In this document: one piece after another, positions 21,601 to 34,216 of the stretch
How the letters are laid out: each line of letters begins with the position of its first letter
Position numbering within the stretch: the first letter of the stretch is position 1
Translations under genes and position numbers: made by a program
The notes under the pieces: model-generated
Told to the model about the DNA's origin: nothing
Database searches by the model: none
Seen by the model: only the letters and a program-made list of their open reading frames with translations
Assembly: GCA_947683625.1 (NCBI GenBank)
Contig: CANTUR010000145.1
Location: 1,381,501 to 1,445,500 of the forward strand
Origin: Mallotus nudiflorus
Lineage: Eukaryota; Streptophyta; Magnoliopsida; Malpighiales; Euphorbiaceae
Direction of reading: 5' to 3'
DNA length: 64,000 bases

Positions 21601-23349
21601 GCATCCATTTCTTCACTAGATGAACCTAAATTTTTCCATCAAGCTGTCAAAGACCCTAGATGGCAACATGCGATGCAGCAAGAAATTCATGCATTAGAGG
21701 AGAATCATACATGGACTTTGGAACCTTTACCGTTAGGCAAACATGCCATTGACTCTAAATGGGTCTATAAAATTAAATATCGATCTGATGGTACTGTTGA
21801 GCGCTTTAAGGCACGTTTGGTTGCTAAGGGATTCATGCAAATTGAAGGGTTAGACTACCATGATACATTTGCGCCAGCTGGCAAGATTACAACCTTGTGA
21901 TGTTTGCTTTCAGTTGCTGCCATACGTTATTGGGAATTGCACCAACTAGACGTAAATAATGCCTTCCTTCATGGAGACTTGCATGAGGAGGTATACATGA
22001 AAGTCCCACAAGGTTTTGCTAAACTAGGTGATAATCGTGTTTGCAGGTTAAGAAAATCCCTTTACGGACTTAAACAAGCATCACGAAATTGGTTCCAAAC
22101 ACTTTTTAAGTCCCTTCAAAGGTTTGGTTTTTAGTAAAGTGCAGCAGATAACTCCTTGTTTACATTGGTACGAGATAATCATTTTATAGCTTTGCTGGTT
22201 TACATTGATGATGTTGTTATAACAGGAAATGATTTGCATATTATAAGTCAAGTAAAGGACTATTTGAACTCGGCTTTTCGCATCAAAGATCTTGGGACCC
22301 TCAAATATTTCCTCGGCATTGAAGTAGCACACAATAAAGAAGGGATAACTCTTAGCCAATGAAAATATGCACTAGATCTTCTTGAAAAGGTGGGCTTATT
22401 AGATGTTAAACCATCAAGCTTCCCTATGGAATCATGACACAATCTTACTGCAAATATTGGAGATCCAGTATCAGATGTGGGACAATATCGTCGGCTCATT
22501 GGTAGACTGTTGTATTTGACCATTACATGCCCTGACATCACTTACCCTGTACAGGTTCTAAGCCAATTCATGCAAGACCCTCGAGTGCCTCATTTGAATG
22601 CAACATTTCACATTCTTCATTACTTAAAGTCTGTGCCAGGCCAAGGCATTTTTCTTTCTTCTTCAAACTCATTACATTTGACAGCTTATTATGATTCGGA
22701 TTGGGCAAGTTGTCTTACAACTAGATGATCTGTCATGACCCGAACCTGAGGGCACGTGACCGGCATTAGGGAATGGGTAGGCATAAGGCCCCCGAAACCC
22801 GTAGTAAGCCTAAAGGAAAAGAAAATAAAACCATTCATATTTAAAGTTTAATTCATAACGAGACATATTATCAAACTGATTTTTCTCAAAATACACAAAT
22901 TCAACTGCTTAAATAAAATGTGCTTCAACGTCTCATATTATACATCAAACTCAAATCTTTATACATAAGCGTGGTTTATACAAATAAATTACATAAATAT
23001 ACTTAAACTATACAATTCTTAGTACATTTACTACTGCAGAAACCTAGATTAACACACAGTACAACTTACAATGACCTACATAAAATAGCCGGTGAAGAAG
23101 AAACCCGACGTGGAGGTAGTCTGAGGTCGAACTCCCAAGCTCTTGAAAAAAAATAAATTGAGGGGAATCAGACCTCACTGAGTAAGTCAACAAAAGAGCT
23201 GTACGGTTTGAAAGCCTTTTGAAAACTATATATGCTTATAGTGAAAATAATTTATAGTATATATTTATAGCTTTTAAAAAAAAATCTCGGTAGAACCCTA
23301 AACCCAAAATCTAAATGGCCAGCTGGGCCCACTTATTCCAACTAGATTA

Positions 23350-23530
23350 CCGGTCCCCGAGAGTAAAGGCATCAACCGAGGCACCAAGCCGTAGTCATCC
23401 ACTTAATCCAAATATATGGCATTGGCGGTCCCCGAGAGCAAAGGCATCGACTGAGGCACCCAACCCAGTCCATTATTATCCTTACAATCACTGGCGGTCC
23501 CCGAGAGCAAAGGCTTCCACCGAGGCACCC
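23350..23530 (+). repeat. Three-copy subrepeat inside the nested element
   Basis: The core CGGTCCCCGAGAG, followed by AAAGGC and CGAGGCACC, occurs at about 23,351, 23,426 and 23,495, 75 and 69 bp apart. The related element has two diverged copies near 57,445 and 57,500 (TGGCCCC(A/G)AGACA). Confidence 0.85.
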
Positions 23531-25576
23531 GTCCCAGTTTAACATTCATCAATCATATAAATATCATGGATCCATCTCTCAATCTCTAACATGTGCACAT
23601 AGTCTTAGTGAAGCCCACCAGGTAGCCCGTTCTACCAAAATTTCTCAAAATCGACTTTTAAAAAAATAAAATGCGTTTAAATCTTAAATAACATCATTAA
23701 AATTAAATAAACCATATAATCAATATTAAAATAGGAGCGCACGCATTTGTTAATTAAAACACACGCACAGATCATTCTATCGACTTACAGGATGAATGCG
23801 AAGGCTGACAACCACGCGTTTGCCTTGGTCTCACGGCTTCCGCTCCGAAATGCTCTAAAAGAAACAATAACAAATTTGCCTTTAAAATATGACTATGGAA
23901 TCGGAACCAACAATTAACAAAATAATGAAATTCCAGACCGACTTGAGGAAAACTAGACAAGACTCAATAGACAGGATTTAACCTAACTAATGGTAAAAAT
24001 TTTACGAGTATCACGTTTTATGAGAAAATCTACCAAAATTTTGACAGAGTCTCCTCTGTAAAACGGACATCTCTCTACCAAAGGTAGAGCCATACCTGTA
24101 TAGAAAATGCACTCCTAATAACCACAAACACCCACACTCGAGTTGGGCTTCCAAAACTACAATTTGTCCCGACCGAGATCACAACTCAAAAAAATACCGA
24201 GAATTAATAACATTTATTTCTAAAAATTTATATTTCATATACACATATACTAAAGATAGACAAAAATATATAAAATCTCAGTCATTTAAAATTAACAACT
24301 AAATTTGCATATCATTATCAAACTATAAAACCATTATAATGTATTATATATATATATATATAATATTTAAAATTTACACTACTTAGTTAAAAATACCAAT
24401 TAATTTATAAAAATTGTGCAAACCTTTTTAAATGTTAATAAATTCAATTAAAAAATATATATAACTATGTTTAGCGTAAAATTACATTTTTACACCTAAA
24501 ATACATAAATTACATAATATGTTATTAATACTAAAAATAATCACTTAAAATTATTTAATCATGCCAAAAATTCATTTTCTCAAAATAAACTTCCCTAATA
24601 TAATTAAAATATTTAATCAACTAAAATTTTTTTTCCAAATATATATTATTTAACCTAAAAATCAAATTTGGCATAAACTCAAAAATATTTATAAAAATAG
24701 TATAAAAATCTCAAAAATTATAATTTGAGTTCTAAAATTAATAACATTCACTAATAACCTCAATTATCAAAATTTCATAATTTTTAACCATAATTTTTGA
24801 AAATTAACAAAATATTACTAACATTTTCAAAAATTCTACCAAATTTACAATAATTCCTAAAATCACTCAAAAATAATTATCAACAACCACCCTAATTATT
24901 AATTATACCTAAATAAATATCAAATAAAACCAAATAAATATCAAATAAATTCTGGAAATTCAACTAATTTACCAAAAATTTCAAAAAAAATTAAAACCAA
25001 CTTCAATACATACTAAACAACCCTAACTAACCTAGGATCTATCAAAGTCAAACAAAAAATCGAAGGAAGGAAGGAGGGATCAAGTGAGTGTTACTCACTG
25101 TCAGCAGGATGAGGGAGAAGAGGAGGAAGAGCTTGCTATCGCCGGGAAAAAATGGAGAAGATTGAGTAGCACAGGCAAGGTGGACAGCAATGGCAAGCGG
25201 AGGATCAAGCTGGCAGGAGGGTGCTGTCGCGCGCGCAGGGAGAGAGGAAGCTTGCTGTCTGACGGGGGAAAGAAGAAGAGAAGTAGCTGCCAGACCTGGG
25301 AGCTTCTGAAGCACGGTGGAAATGGAGTTCTCCGGCAAGGGAGAAGGCGGCACAGTGAGGGACGGAGAATGGCAGGGTGACGGACGGGAAGGAGGGTACA
25401 GACTCGGGAAGTTTCTGTTTTCTCTCTTGCTTTCTCTTTTTTTTTTCTTTTCTATTTTTGTGTTTGTTGGTGCATATATATATATATTTATATATATACA
25501 CATATACATACATATATATATGTATTATACAACCTACCAATATACATACACTTATAATAATTTAAACCCTACTTAA

Positions 25577-25765
<189 letters not shown>

Positions 25766-26360
25766 AATAAAAACAAACAATGAAATTTTAAAAAATAAAT
25801 AAATAATACTCACATATATTAATAACCCTATAATTAATATTAACATAAATATAATATAATATAATGCAAAAGTAACTATTATTAACACTATATAAAAAAT
25901 ATTCCTTTACTTAAATATATATAGGGTATTACATGATCGACCACTGGCTACATAGTCTTCCTTGGACAGAGTCCCATATCTTGGAAATCAAAGAAGCAAA
26001 TTATGGTTTCCCGCTCTTCAGCTGAAGCAGAATATCGGGCAATGGCAAATGCCACAAGTGAGTTATTATGGTTACGCTCCTTGTTTCTGGAACTCAAAGT
26101 CACATTATCCTTGCCTATGTCTCTCATATGTGACAACCAAGCTGCTCTCCATATTGCTGCCAATCCGGTTTTCCACGAACAAACAAAGCACATCGAGATT
26201 GATTGCCACTTCATATGTGATCGTTTGATTAGTAATGAGATACGCACTTCTTATGTTCGTTCAAGTGATCAAGTTGGAGATCTTTTCACAAAGGCATTGG
26301 GATTCAAATAGTTCCACCACTTGTTAGGCAAGTTGGGCATCTGTAATCTTTATGCTCCAA

Positions 26361-26372
26361 CTTGAGGGGGAG
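26361..26372 (+). promoter_or_regulatory. Polypurine tract of the copia element
   Basis: CTTGAGGGGGAG lies directly before the 3' LTR, the position where plus-strand DNA synthesis is primed in LTR retrotransposons. Confidence 0.85.
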
Positions 26373-26565
26373 TGTTGAGATTTTCCTGTATCATAGATGT
26401 TCCTATTTTAGACGTTCCTTGTTTAGCTTTATTTCCTATATTTCTTGCTTCCTATTCTTTAGGCGCAAGCTTAGTTTTTTTCCTATATTGGATGTACAGA
26501 TGCTTGTATATATAACACACATTATAATCAATAAAGAATATCTTTTTCCCATTAATATTTTCTCA
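26373..26565 (+). repeat. 3' LTR of the copia element (193 bp)
   Basis: Matches the 5' LTR with about 11 substitutions plus a 27-bp length difference. It ends TTTTCTCA and is followed by the target-site duplication GTATT. Confidence 0.93.
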
Positions 26566-26570
26566 GTATT

Positions 26571-26884
26571 TATACATATACACATGCATGATTGTTGTGT
26601 TATTAGATCTTAGTAGCAAGTAACAAGAACTATATAAAAGATTAAAAAGAGAAAACTATTGTTCTATTATTAATTTGATCATAACTGAGAACATCAAATC
26701 AAGCTATTTCTTATGTAAGTTAAATAGTCTAGTCACGTAGCTCTCTTCAAAATATTTATAAATTAATAGTTAAATTTTTACCTCTTTCTTTTTCAATTTC
26801 AGAAAAAAAAAATCTCCAATTGTCTATATATATATATTTTGACATTCCTTATTAATGAAAAACATATCCGTAGCAAAAATATTT
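26571..26884. other. AT-rich flank, no gene seen
   Basis: Continuation of the sequence interrupted by the copia element. It includes a short (TA) run near 26,825. Nothing codes. Confidence 0.5.
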
Positions 26885-26887
26885 CTG

Positions 26888-27350
26888 GTATCAGAGCTTA
26901 TCTCTATCCCTTGAACAAAGAATGCCTCCCAAAACTTCCCAACCCAATTTTTTTTTCTTTTGTGGAATGGAAAATACGTTGACTTCAACCTCATCTGCAA
27001 ATTTAAAAATTCCACTTGCACCAACCAACACTACCATTAATGGTATAAATTAACTTCTCTCAGTACCTCGTTACAAATTCCCTTCAAACTCACTAAAGAT
27101 GGTGAAATTTATGCATCGTGGAAATCTCAAATGACAATCTTTTTCTTGGATATGCTATCTTTAGCCATTTGGATTGGATGGATTTCTTTCATATCCGCTC
27201 AAAAATGATACAAACTTTCAACATTGGTTTCCACAAGATCGATTAGTACTCCTTGGAATTCAAGCTACGGTCCATAGTGCTATTGGCCCAAATATTAACA
27301 ATTGTAACACTTCTTGTGAGGATTGAAATAAATTGGAGACCATGTGGCAT
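26888..27350 (+). mobile_element. Remnant of a second copia element: primer-binding site and start of gag
   Basis: CTGGTATCAGAGCTTATCTC near 26,888 is a copia primer-binding site. About 180 bp later broken frames read LPFKLTKDGEIYASWKSQM and then HWFPQDRLVLLGIQATV, both typical of copia gag (the W-K and W-x-x-D-x-L pattern). No LTR pair or pol follows, so it is truncated. Confidence 0.7.
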
Positions 27351-28500
27351 CCATGTCCTTGGGATATAAATAAGCATTTAAATGAGCCAAGTCGCTCGCA
27401 ATCATTTTGGTATTCGATTCGATAAGAACTAATTAGTGTTCATGTACTAAAACTCATTTAATAAACGAATTAAGTTCAAATTTTACAAAATTTGGCTAAT
27501 GAAATTTATGAACAATCTCGAATAAAAGCTATTAATTAGTTCGTAATTTTAATGTATAAAAATTTAATTATAGATATATAAGATATAAATTGTATTGTAA
27601 AAAATGATTTTTATTAAATATATTGTAATTTATTTATTAAGTAATTTATTTTTAATTTTTGAATGTATAATTTTAATTTATAATTTATATTTTTTAAAAT
27701 TTTTTTAAACTCGTTTAAATTCGCGAACAGGTCATAAATACATAACGAGATTTGCTTGTTTATAAACAAACTAAGCCTGAACTAGCCAAAGCTCGACTCG
27801 GCTCGGCTCGACTCGACTCAATTATGCCATTAGATATAAAGTCAGGAGCTTAATAAAGATTTTTATAAAAATAGACACTTTTTTTTATTTTATTAACCAA
27901 AATACTATAAATTTTCATTATTTACTAATTTTATCCCTTTTATTTATGCAAATGTCCATTTTATTCACACATATGCACCATTCTTCTTTTTGTTTTATTT
28001 TTCCTTTTATTTTTATTTTCTTTATTTGTTTCCTTCTTTATAAATTTTTTCCTTTTTCATTATTTTTTTTTCTTTTTTCATATTTATTTTTTCCTCCTTC
28101 CTTTTTTTTTTTTAATTTTTATTATTTATTATTTCTCTTATTTATTATTTATTATTTTATTTGTTATTCCTTCCTTTCCTTTCTATTTTTAATTTTTTTG
28201 CTTTTTATCTTTTTTCAAAATTTTTATTTTCGCATTTTTTTTTATTTTTTTCCATCTTTTATATATTAGTGGAGCATTAGCCAATATATATTTTTTGAAA
28301 TTTTATTTCATAAAACTTTTGATATTTTATGCTGAAATACAATCTTTTTTTTTTAATTTCTTTGTTCCCTTTTTTTATTTTTATTTTCTCTTTATTTTTT
28401 TAATAAATTTACCGTTATTGCCTAAACGTTAATTTTTTTTAAAATTTCAAGAAACCAAAATAAATAAAAAATTATATAATCCTATAAATAAAATAGTTAA
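27351..28500. other. Low-complexity DNA: GCTCGACTCGG-type repeat tract and T/TTTC-rich stretch
   Basis: Near 27,790-27,820 the tandem words GCTCGACTCGGCTCG and GACTCGACTC appear; relatives occur at 56,660 and 60,590. From 27,950 to 28,420 the plus strand is nearly pure pyrimidine. The Phe-rich open frame at 27,946-28,269 is an artefact of this composition. No gene is supported. Confidence 0.5.
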
Positions 28501-30900
28501 AAATTTGGTAGTACCACTAAATTAATTTTTTATTGGGTTTTATTAAAAGAGGTTAGAATACATTGCTCTTTGAAATACTGTTTTTGTTTTTATATGTTGT
28601 TTTTAATATTTTTTTATTGAATAGGGTGTTGAAAATGTTGATTTTGTTTTTGTTCCTACTCATTTTAGTGGTTTTGGTGGACAAAATGTGAAGGGTGTTT
28701 ATGTAGTTTTTTGTAATTTATTTTTTATGCTTTTTGGTTTATGATTTAATTTTGTATTCGCAGGATGTTGAAAATGATTTTGTCTATCCTCCTCCATAGA
28801 AAAGGGAGCACAAACTTACCTATATCTTAAAATCTCCTTTTATTATTGTATAGGAAAGTGAAAATAAACGAAAAGTATACAAAAAATATACTATAACTTA
28901 AAGCTAAACATTTTTTTTGAGTTAAGCGAGTTATAATTATTGTAATAGAAAAAAATTAAAGAAATGAAAATGTTTTAAAGTTTTTTGGTGTTGTTGAGTC
29001 ATAAGAGGATGTTGCCATTTTATGGTGTGTTTATAATTTGGTATCATTTTGTTTTTTTTTTTTTGGTTTCTGATACTTTTTTGTTTTAATTTGGTATTGT
29101 TTTTGTTTTGGTTTGATATATATATATTTTTGTTTTATTAATGGTAATGTAGTTGTATCACAAAGTTTCTTTTTGAATGTTTGTTGTATTTATGCAATCT
29201 TTATTTTATATCTAAATATTCCATAGTTGAAGGAGAGTTATTATTTTCATTTTCTTTGAATCTGTTTTTCGTTTATTTTTGGTTTTTGATTCATTTTTTT
29301 GTACCCTTTTGGTCTATTTTTGGTTTCAAATTTATTTTTTTAGTTTTTTTATTTTAAAAAATTTATATGAGATTTTTGGTTTTGTCCTGTAATATTTTTT
29401 TTGTTTTAGTTTTTTCAACTTGGCATCTCCCAACCAAACTATTTAGTGGGTCTAAAACTCACATGGGCATGACTAAGAAAGATTCATAAAAAGTCAAAAC
29501 CTTTTCCATTTAGTAAAAACTTCAGAGCACATCGTGTCTTTCATGATTTTGCTTTTGTGACTCGAATCTTTTTCCATTAACTTTAAATTCTACAGGTTCA
29601 GCAAAGTAAACCCTAAGACATTACACATGAAATTCGCATAAATTATAACAAAGTAAAGGCATTTTAATGTATACCTTACAAATGCTAACACAATATGCTG
29701 TTTAAAAGAGCTAATAACTACTGCTACTACTACTAGTAGGATAGCCATATATATACATACATAAATATCAAATTAAAACAATTTGCATATGCTATAAGGT
29801 TGACATAGTGCAACAATTAGTTGATGGGGATAGGTCTATATTGAGATCCAATTTTAGAAATGTGATAGAGCACATGTAACTATCAATGTAAAAAATTCAA
29901 ATGAAGTCATTATCTTATATATCTTAAAGTAGATCCTGATATAGGCAAACTTAGGTAGCTGCATGACACATAACTAGCTCCTCATTTCAGCAAAACAAAT
30001 GAACCTACTTGCTTAAATAATGATTTTACTAATTTTAAAATCAACCAGCCTTATTTCAAATCCTATAATTATTCATACTTAGACCATGATAATTAAGAAA
30101 AAGATCGCACAAAGTCCTACAATTCAATGTTATTACGCTATATATAGAAGGAAAGAAATAGCAAAACTCACATCCAACAACCAATCATCCATTGACTCAT
30201 CATCATCCTCTTTGTCTTCATTGTCACCATCATCATAATCGTGGTTCTCATATTCATCATCGCTATTGTAGGGAGTCCAAGTTTGAATTTATGCAACCAA
30301 ACAAAAGCTAAGAACTTTATGCAAAAAAGCACAAACCTAAGTTTAGAAAATAATAAAATTAAACAAAATAAAACAATCTAGAAATCCAAAATGCACAAAA
30401 CCAAAAAACCTAAACAAAAATACGAAATCGGTCTCTTTAATTTCTTAATACCCCTGCACCCAACAAAAAATAAAAATAAAAACAAAAAAAAAGAAACAAA
30501 ATTAATGTAAAAAAGCAATTGCTCTGTGCTATATTATTACTAAAGCCAAGGAAGTAAAGGGTCTTTGTTGGAGTAACATTTGACATTTGAGATTAAAGAG
30601 GCAATAAGGACATAGGTGAAGAGAAAAATTTGGGATTTTGCTTTAAAAAAAAAGAAAAAGGAAATGGAGAATAAAAGAAAAGGAGAGAGATTCTGAGGAT
30701 CTAAAATTAAGAATCAATTGGAGGTTTATGAAGTAAAGTTAATGAAGGAGGGAAAGAGATGAGGAAGATAAGAGTTTTTTCGTAATTTTTTTCCACAAAA
30801 GGATGCATAAATGTAATTTTTTTAGGGTTTTATTGCGTGGGATTTTAGTTGTTGAGGTGAGTTTTTAGGGCATTTTAGTAAAGATCTTAAATTAATATTA
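28500..30900. other. T-rich noncoding region with a few exon-like fragments
   Basis: Mostly low complexity. Possible decayed exons on the plus strand follow an AG at 28,624 (GVENVDFVFVPTHFSG) and at 28,764 (DVENDFVYPPP then a stop). They share the word (D/G)VEN. I recognise no family. The ends (about 27,850 and 30,890) show weak inverted similarity, so this could be a decayed DNA transposon, but the support is thin. Confidence 0.3.
30172..30282 (-). pseudogene. Acidic exon-like fragment with a good splice donor
   Basis: On the minus strand an open stretch reads TWTPYNSDDEYENHDYDD, then an Asp/Glu run, then SMDDWLLDV, and meets GTGAGT, a good 5' splice site, at about 30,171. An in-frame stop lies upstream and no clean acceptor is visible, so it is probably part of a broken or captured gene. 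The protein family is unknown. Confidence 0.35.
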
Positions 30901-31163
30901 TTAAACTGTGATTTTGGTCCTTTTTTTTTTATCTTTAACACATAACTAATACGATATACTTTTAATCCTAACTTATAGCAATACTTAAACACACATATTA
31001 GTAAATTTTATTGGTAAGGTCAAAATAAAAAATGATTAAATAATGATCATGAAAATGATCAATAGTTGCTAACTGACCAAATTTGGTGTAAAATCAAAAG
31101 TTAAGAAAAAAAAATTTATCAAAACTTAATTTATCTTTATTTTTAAATTTAGAGTTTGAATCT

Positions 31164-31164
<1 letters not shown>
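30900..31164. other. AT-rich DNA, no gene seen
   Basis: Plain AT-rich sequence leading into the microsatellite. Nothing codes. Confidence 0.5.
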
Positions 31165-31239
<75 letters not shown>

Positions 31240-31275
31240 TTATAGTTTTATTTTTTATTGCACACACACACACAT
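31165..31275. repeat. (TA)n microsatellite and short (CA)n next to the gypsy element
   Basis: (TA)n covers about 31,165-31,235, about 35 units, and (CA)n covers 31,261-31,272. The gypsy 5' LTR starts six bases later. Confidence 0.95.
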
Positions 31276-31280
31276 ATTAT

Positions 31281-31755
31281 TGATAACACAAAGAAAATTC
31301 AACTCCTAAAGATTACGGTCAAACTCCTAATTATATGTTGAGTCAGCCGAATGTTAGTCTAACTGGTAATCTGTGTACTTCAACAAGTGAAAGGACTTAC
31401 GACCTGAGACCTATCGAACACATAAATCACCCACTATCCATAAATGTCATGCACAATCTCCACATATCTGGTAGTGATGTAAGTTCCTTAAAATACAAAA
31501 CCACTCCTTAACAAGGTCGAAAACACTCAACCATGTTGTAATATATTCATCTTTAGATAAAATCCTAATCCAACTTAAATGAGGAAACTAATCTATCTTA
31601 ATCTATTCAATTCCTTTTTACATCTAATACTCTACTAATTTAAGCATCGAAGTAGGATCATTGAGATCCCACATGACTTTTCTCTTTTTACAGAATCAAC
31701 CAATCACAATCAATAATTCTTAAAGAAATAGGAGCTCAAGGAGACCATTTTATCA
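31281..31755 (+). repeat. 5' LTR of the gypsy element
   Basis: Matches 40,080-40,549 throughout. Shared words include TAAAGTCCTAGTTATGTGTT on the right against CAAACTCCTAATTATATGTT here, and CATTGAGATCCCA. It ends TTTTATCA. Confidence 0.88.
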
Positions 31756-32479
31756 TTGGTACGCTAAGCATGGAAGTTTAATTCTCATTATTTCCTTAAA
31801 GTTTCTATATCATGACAGAACATTCCTTTAATAATAAAGATACACAACTGTCGATTTTTGATCCACCACGTATTGTATCTTTAAATCAAGATCTAGATAA
31901 CTCACAAATCGCTAACAATAGTGATCCTACCTTAGGTACACCTAATTTGGTAAGGCAAGTTGAATTAATTTTCATTTAGAAAAATCTTTATACTCTCATG
32001 AAAAGGGTGGAATAAGCTATGGCTATGGTAATAAGTACACCACTTGAGGTAAAAGAATCTGCAGTTCTGAAATATTATATTCGTTAAGTACAAAAAGGCA
32101 AAAGCCCATTCCGAAATATTATACCATTCCAAAATATGGTGAAGACTTATCATGGGATGAATTTAGCGGTACAACAAAATTTAGGTTATAGACGCTAAAG
32201 TGGAGAAGAAGGTGCTTACAGTAATAAAAAAAATATGATGCCTTAACACTTAAAGAATTAGTTCAAGATTTACTTCACACCCCATCTTTAACAAAATAGA
32301 TATTAGAGGTGCCTTTCCTTTCAAATTCAAAATTTTACAGCTTGAATCATCTTAATAATTATACTTAAGGCTGAAAGAAGCTTCCATTAATTCATTTCCA
32401 TAACTAGCAACTATATTTAAAGTCAAGTTCATCATTAGCATTTCTGCCAAAAGATATCTCAGACCTAGAGAAAGTGGTG

Positions 32480-32960
32480 CAGGAAGAAGGAGACAACCTG
32501 CAGAATTACATAAGTTGCTTTAACAAAGTAGTTGTGCAAATAGAAAACTTAAGCCATAATGAAGTTTTAATAGCCTTTAAATAAAGAACTAGGTATGAAA
32601 ATTTGATTAATTCTTTATACTTTAATCTTTCTAAAGGCTTTGCTAAGTTGTGAGCAGTGTTCAGAAGTTTATAAGATTAGATGAAGCCTAAAGGTTCGTA
32701 AGACCACATTTTAAATTTTCTAAAAAAAAAATAATATAGAGATAAATAAAGAAGAAGACATTGAGATGATAGAGGCAGAAGGCTGCAGCTAAATGACGTG
32801 TGAAAGCTAAAAGAGTTATGGAAAAAGATGACTAAAAGGGGGCTATAAAAGAACCTGTAAAAGTCATCAATATCATAGTTGGAGGCACAACGCTGAAGGA
32901 TATCGCAACCAAATGTAAAAGGTAGGGCAGTAAAGTATACACAATTATAGTAAATAAGGT
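32480..32960 (+). pseudogene. Gypsy gag remnant
   Basis: A broken plus-strand frame reads LQNYISCFNKVVVQIENLSH and, later, NLSKGFAKL, the retrotransposon gag pattern of Tat-type elements. INIIVGGTTLK near 32,868 matches the conserved linker before the protease. Several stops interrupt it. Confidence 0.7.
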
Positions 32961-33059
32961 ACAACCTCTAGAACTTGTCACATTTACTTCAGGTGATGAA
33001 AATAAGGTAATAGCTCCTTAAATTGACTCTTTAGTAGTTAAAGATATGGTTGAAAATAT

Positions 33060-34190
33060 TATTTTAAAAGGATGTTAGTTGATACGATTAACCTATTAAT
33101 GTTTGAGGTATTTATAACTTTGGGATTTAACCTTAACAAACTTCATTAGGTTTATAATATGCTTATTGAGTTAGAAAGCCAATACTATACAATATAGGAG
33201 CTTGTATTTCTATAAGAAATTTAACTATGAAGAAACCTACAAAAACTAGTGCAGTTGTTGTATGAGGAAGTCCAAAAGCAACTAAAGAAGCTTATCTTTG
33301 CATATTCAAGGAAGTATCTTAATCATTAATGATAGAAACTTTGAGAATCCCAAAGAAAGTCAATACAGAGCCTTTGGATGAAAAAGTGGAGTTTCCAATC
33401 CCTATAGAATGTCATGAAATCTATAGTTTTTTGATGTTTTCGTTGGAAAATCTATGGAATATTATGAAGATGATAGGATCATCAAAAGTCTAAAGGCTGA
33501 AGATCATACAAAAAATCTTTGACAAACTTCTAAAGTACTTTCCAAACATAGGATAAAATCGAATCCTGAGGAAATATCTCATTGGAATCAAGATAAAAAA
33601 TTTCTTGGAATTCTTGGTGTTGTAATAAGCTATAGAGGTTAATCAAGAATAAAATTTAGGCTATATTGAGCATGGGGCCACCTAAAACTACCTATGGATT
33701 TCAAAAGCTAAGTGGAAGACTAATAGTTTAGAAAGATTCATTAGCTACTCTATAACAAAATGCTTACTTTATCTATAATGTTAAAATACCTGAAGAATTT
33801 CAAATGGACAGTGGAATGTCAATAAGCCATTGAAGACCTGAAAACCTTCCTCAGCTCATGACTGTTGTTAAGAAGACCTGATGAAGGTAAAACTTTATAC
33901 TTATATATATTTACAACTAATGAAACTATCACCTTAGTATTGGTCAGGAAAGAAAGAGATAAACAAATGCCTAAAGTGCTAAGAGGTGCAGAACAATAAT
34001 ATCCATTTATAAAAAAGATATCATATGACGATTTCTATAGTAAGGCTAATACCTTACTTTCAAATAGATATAATAGTGGTAAAAATAGAATAACCACTCA
34101 AGAAAGTCCTATAGAAAGTGAAAACCTTTAGAGAAAAAGACACAATGGTGAGGTGATATTTGTAGGAGTTAACAAGCTGTAACTTGTATC
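33060..34190 (+). pseudogene. Gypsy pol copy A: protease to RNase H with the reverse transcriptase core deleted
   Basis: 33,175-33,400 is homologous to 34,340-34,560 of copy B; both contain VNTEPLDEK in the protease-RT linker. The sequence then jumps to the end of the reverse transcriptase region (KNFLEFLVL near 33,598) and to the RNase H start near 33,790-34,110 (FQIDIIVV near 34,060), homologous to about 35,460-35,810. The main RT motifs are missing. Many stops. It ends just before protease sequence starts again in copy B. Confidence 0.75.
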
Positions 34191-34216
34191 ATATTCACTC
34201 TAAAAGAGGAAAATAA

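Noticed and set aside
23350..23530. Three near-identical ~36-bp words spaced about 70 bp, superficially like a CRISPR array
   Set aside because: This is plant nuclear DNA inside an LTR-type element; the spacing is uneven, the copies are only three, and a related element has the same subrepeats.
25048..25509. 153-codon minus-strand frame, Pro/Ser-rich
   Set aside because: It runs into microsatellite translation (YIYIYI), has no domain and is not kept in the related element.
27946..28269. 107-codon Phe-rich frame
   Set aside because: Product of a T/TTTC-rich low-complexity stretch; no domain or plausible protein composition.
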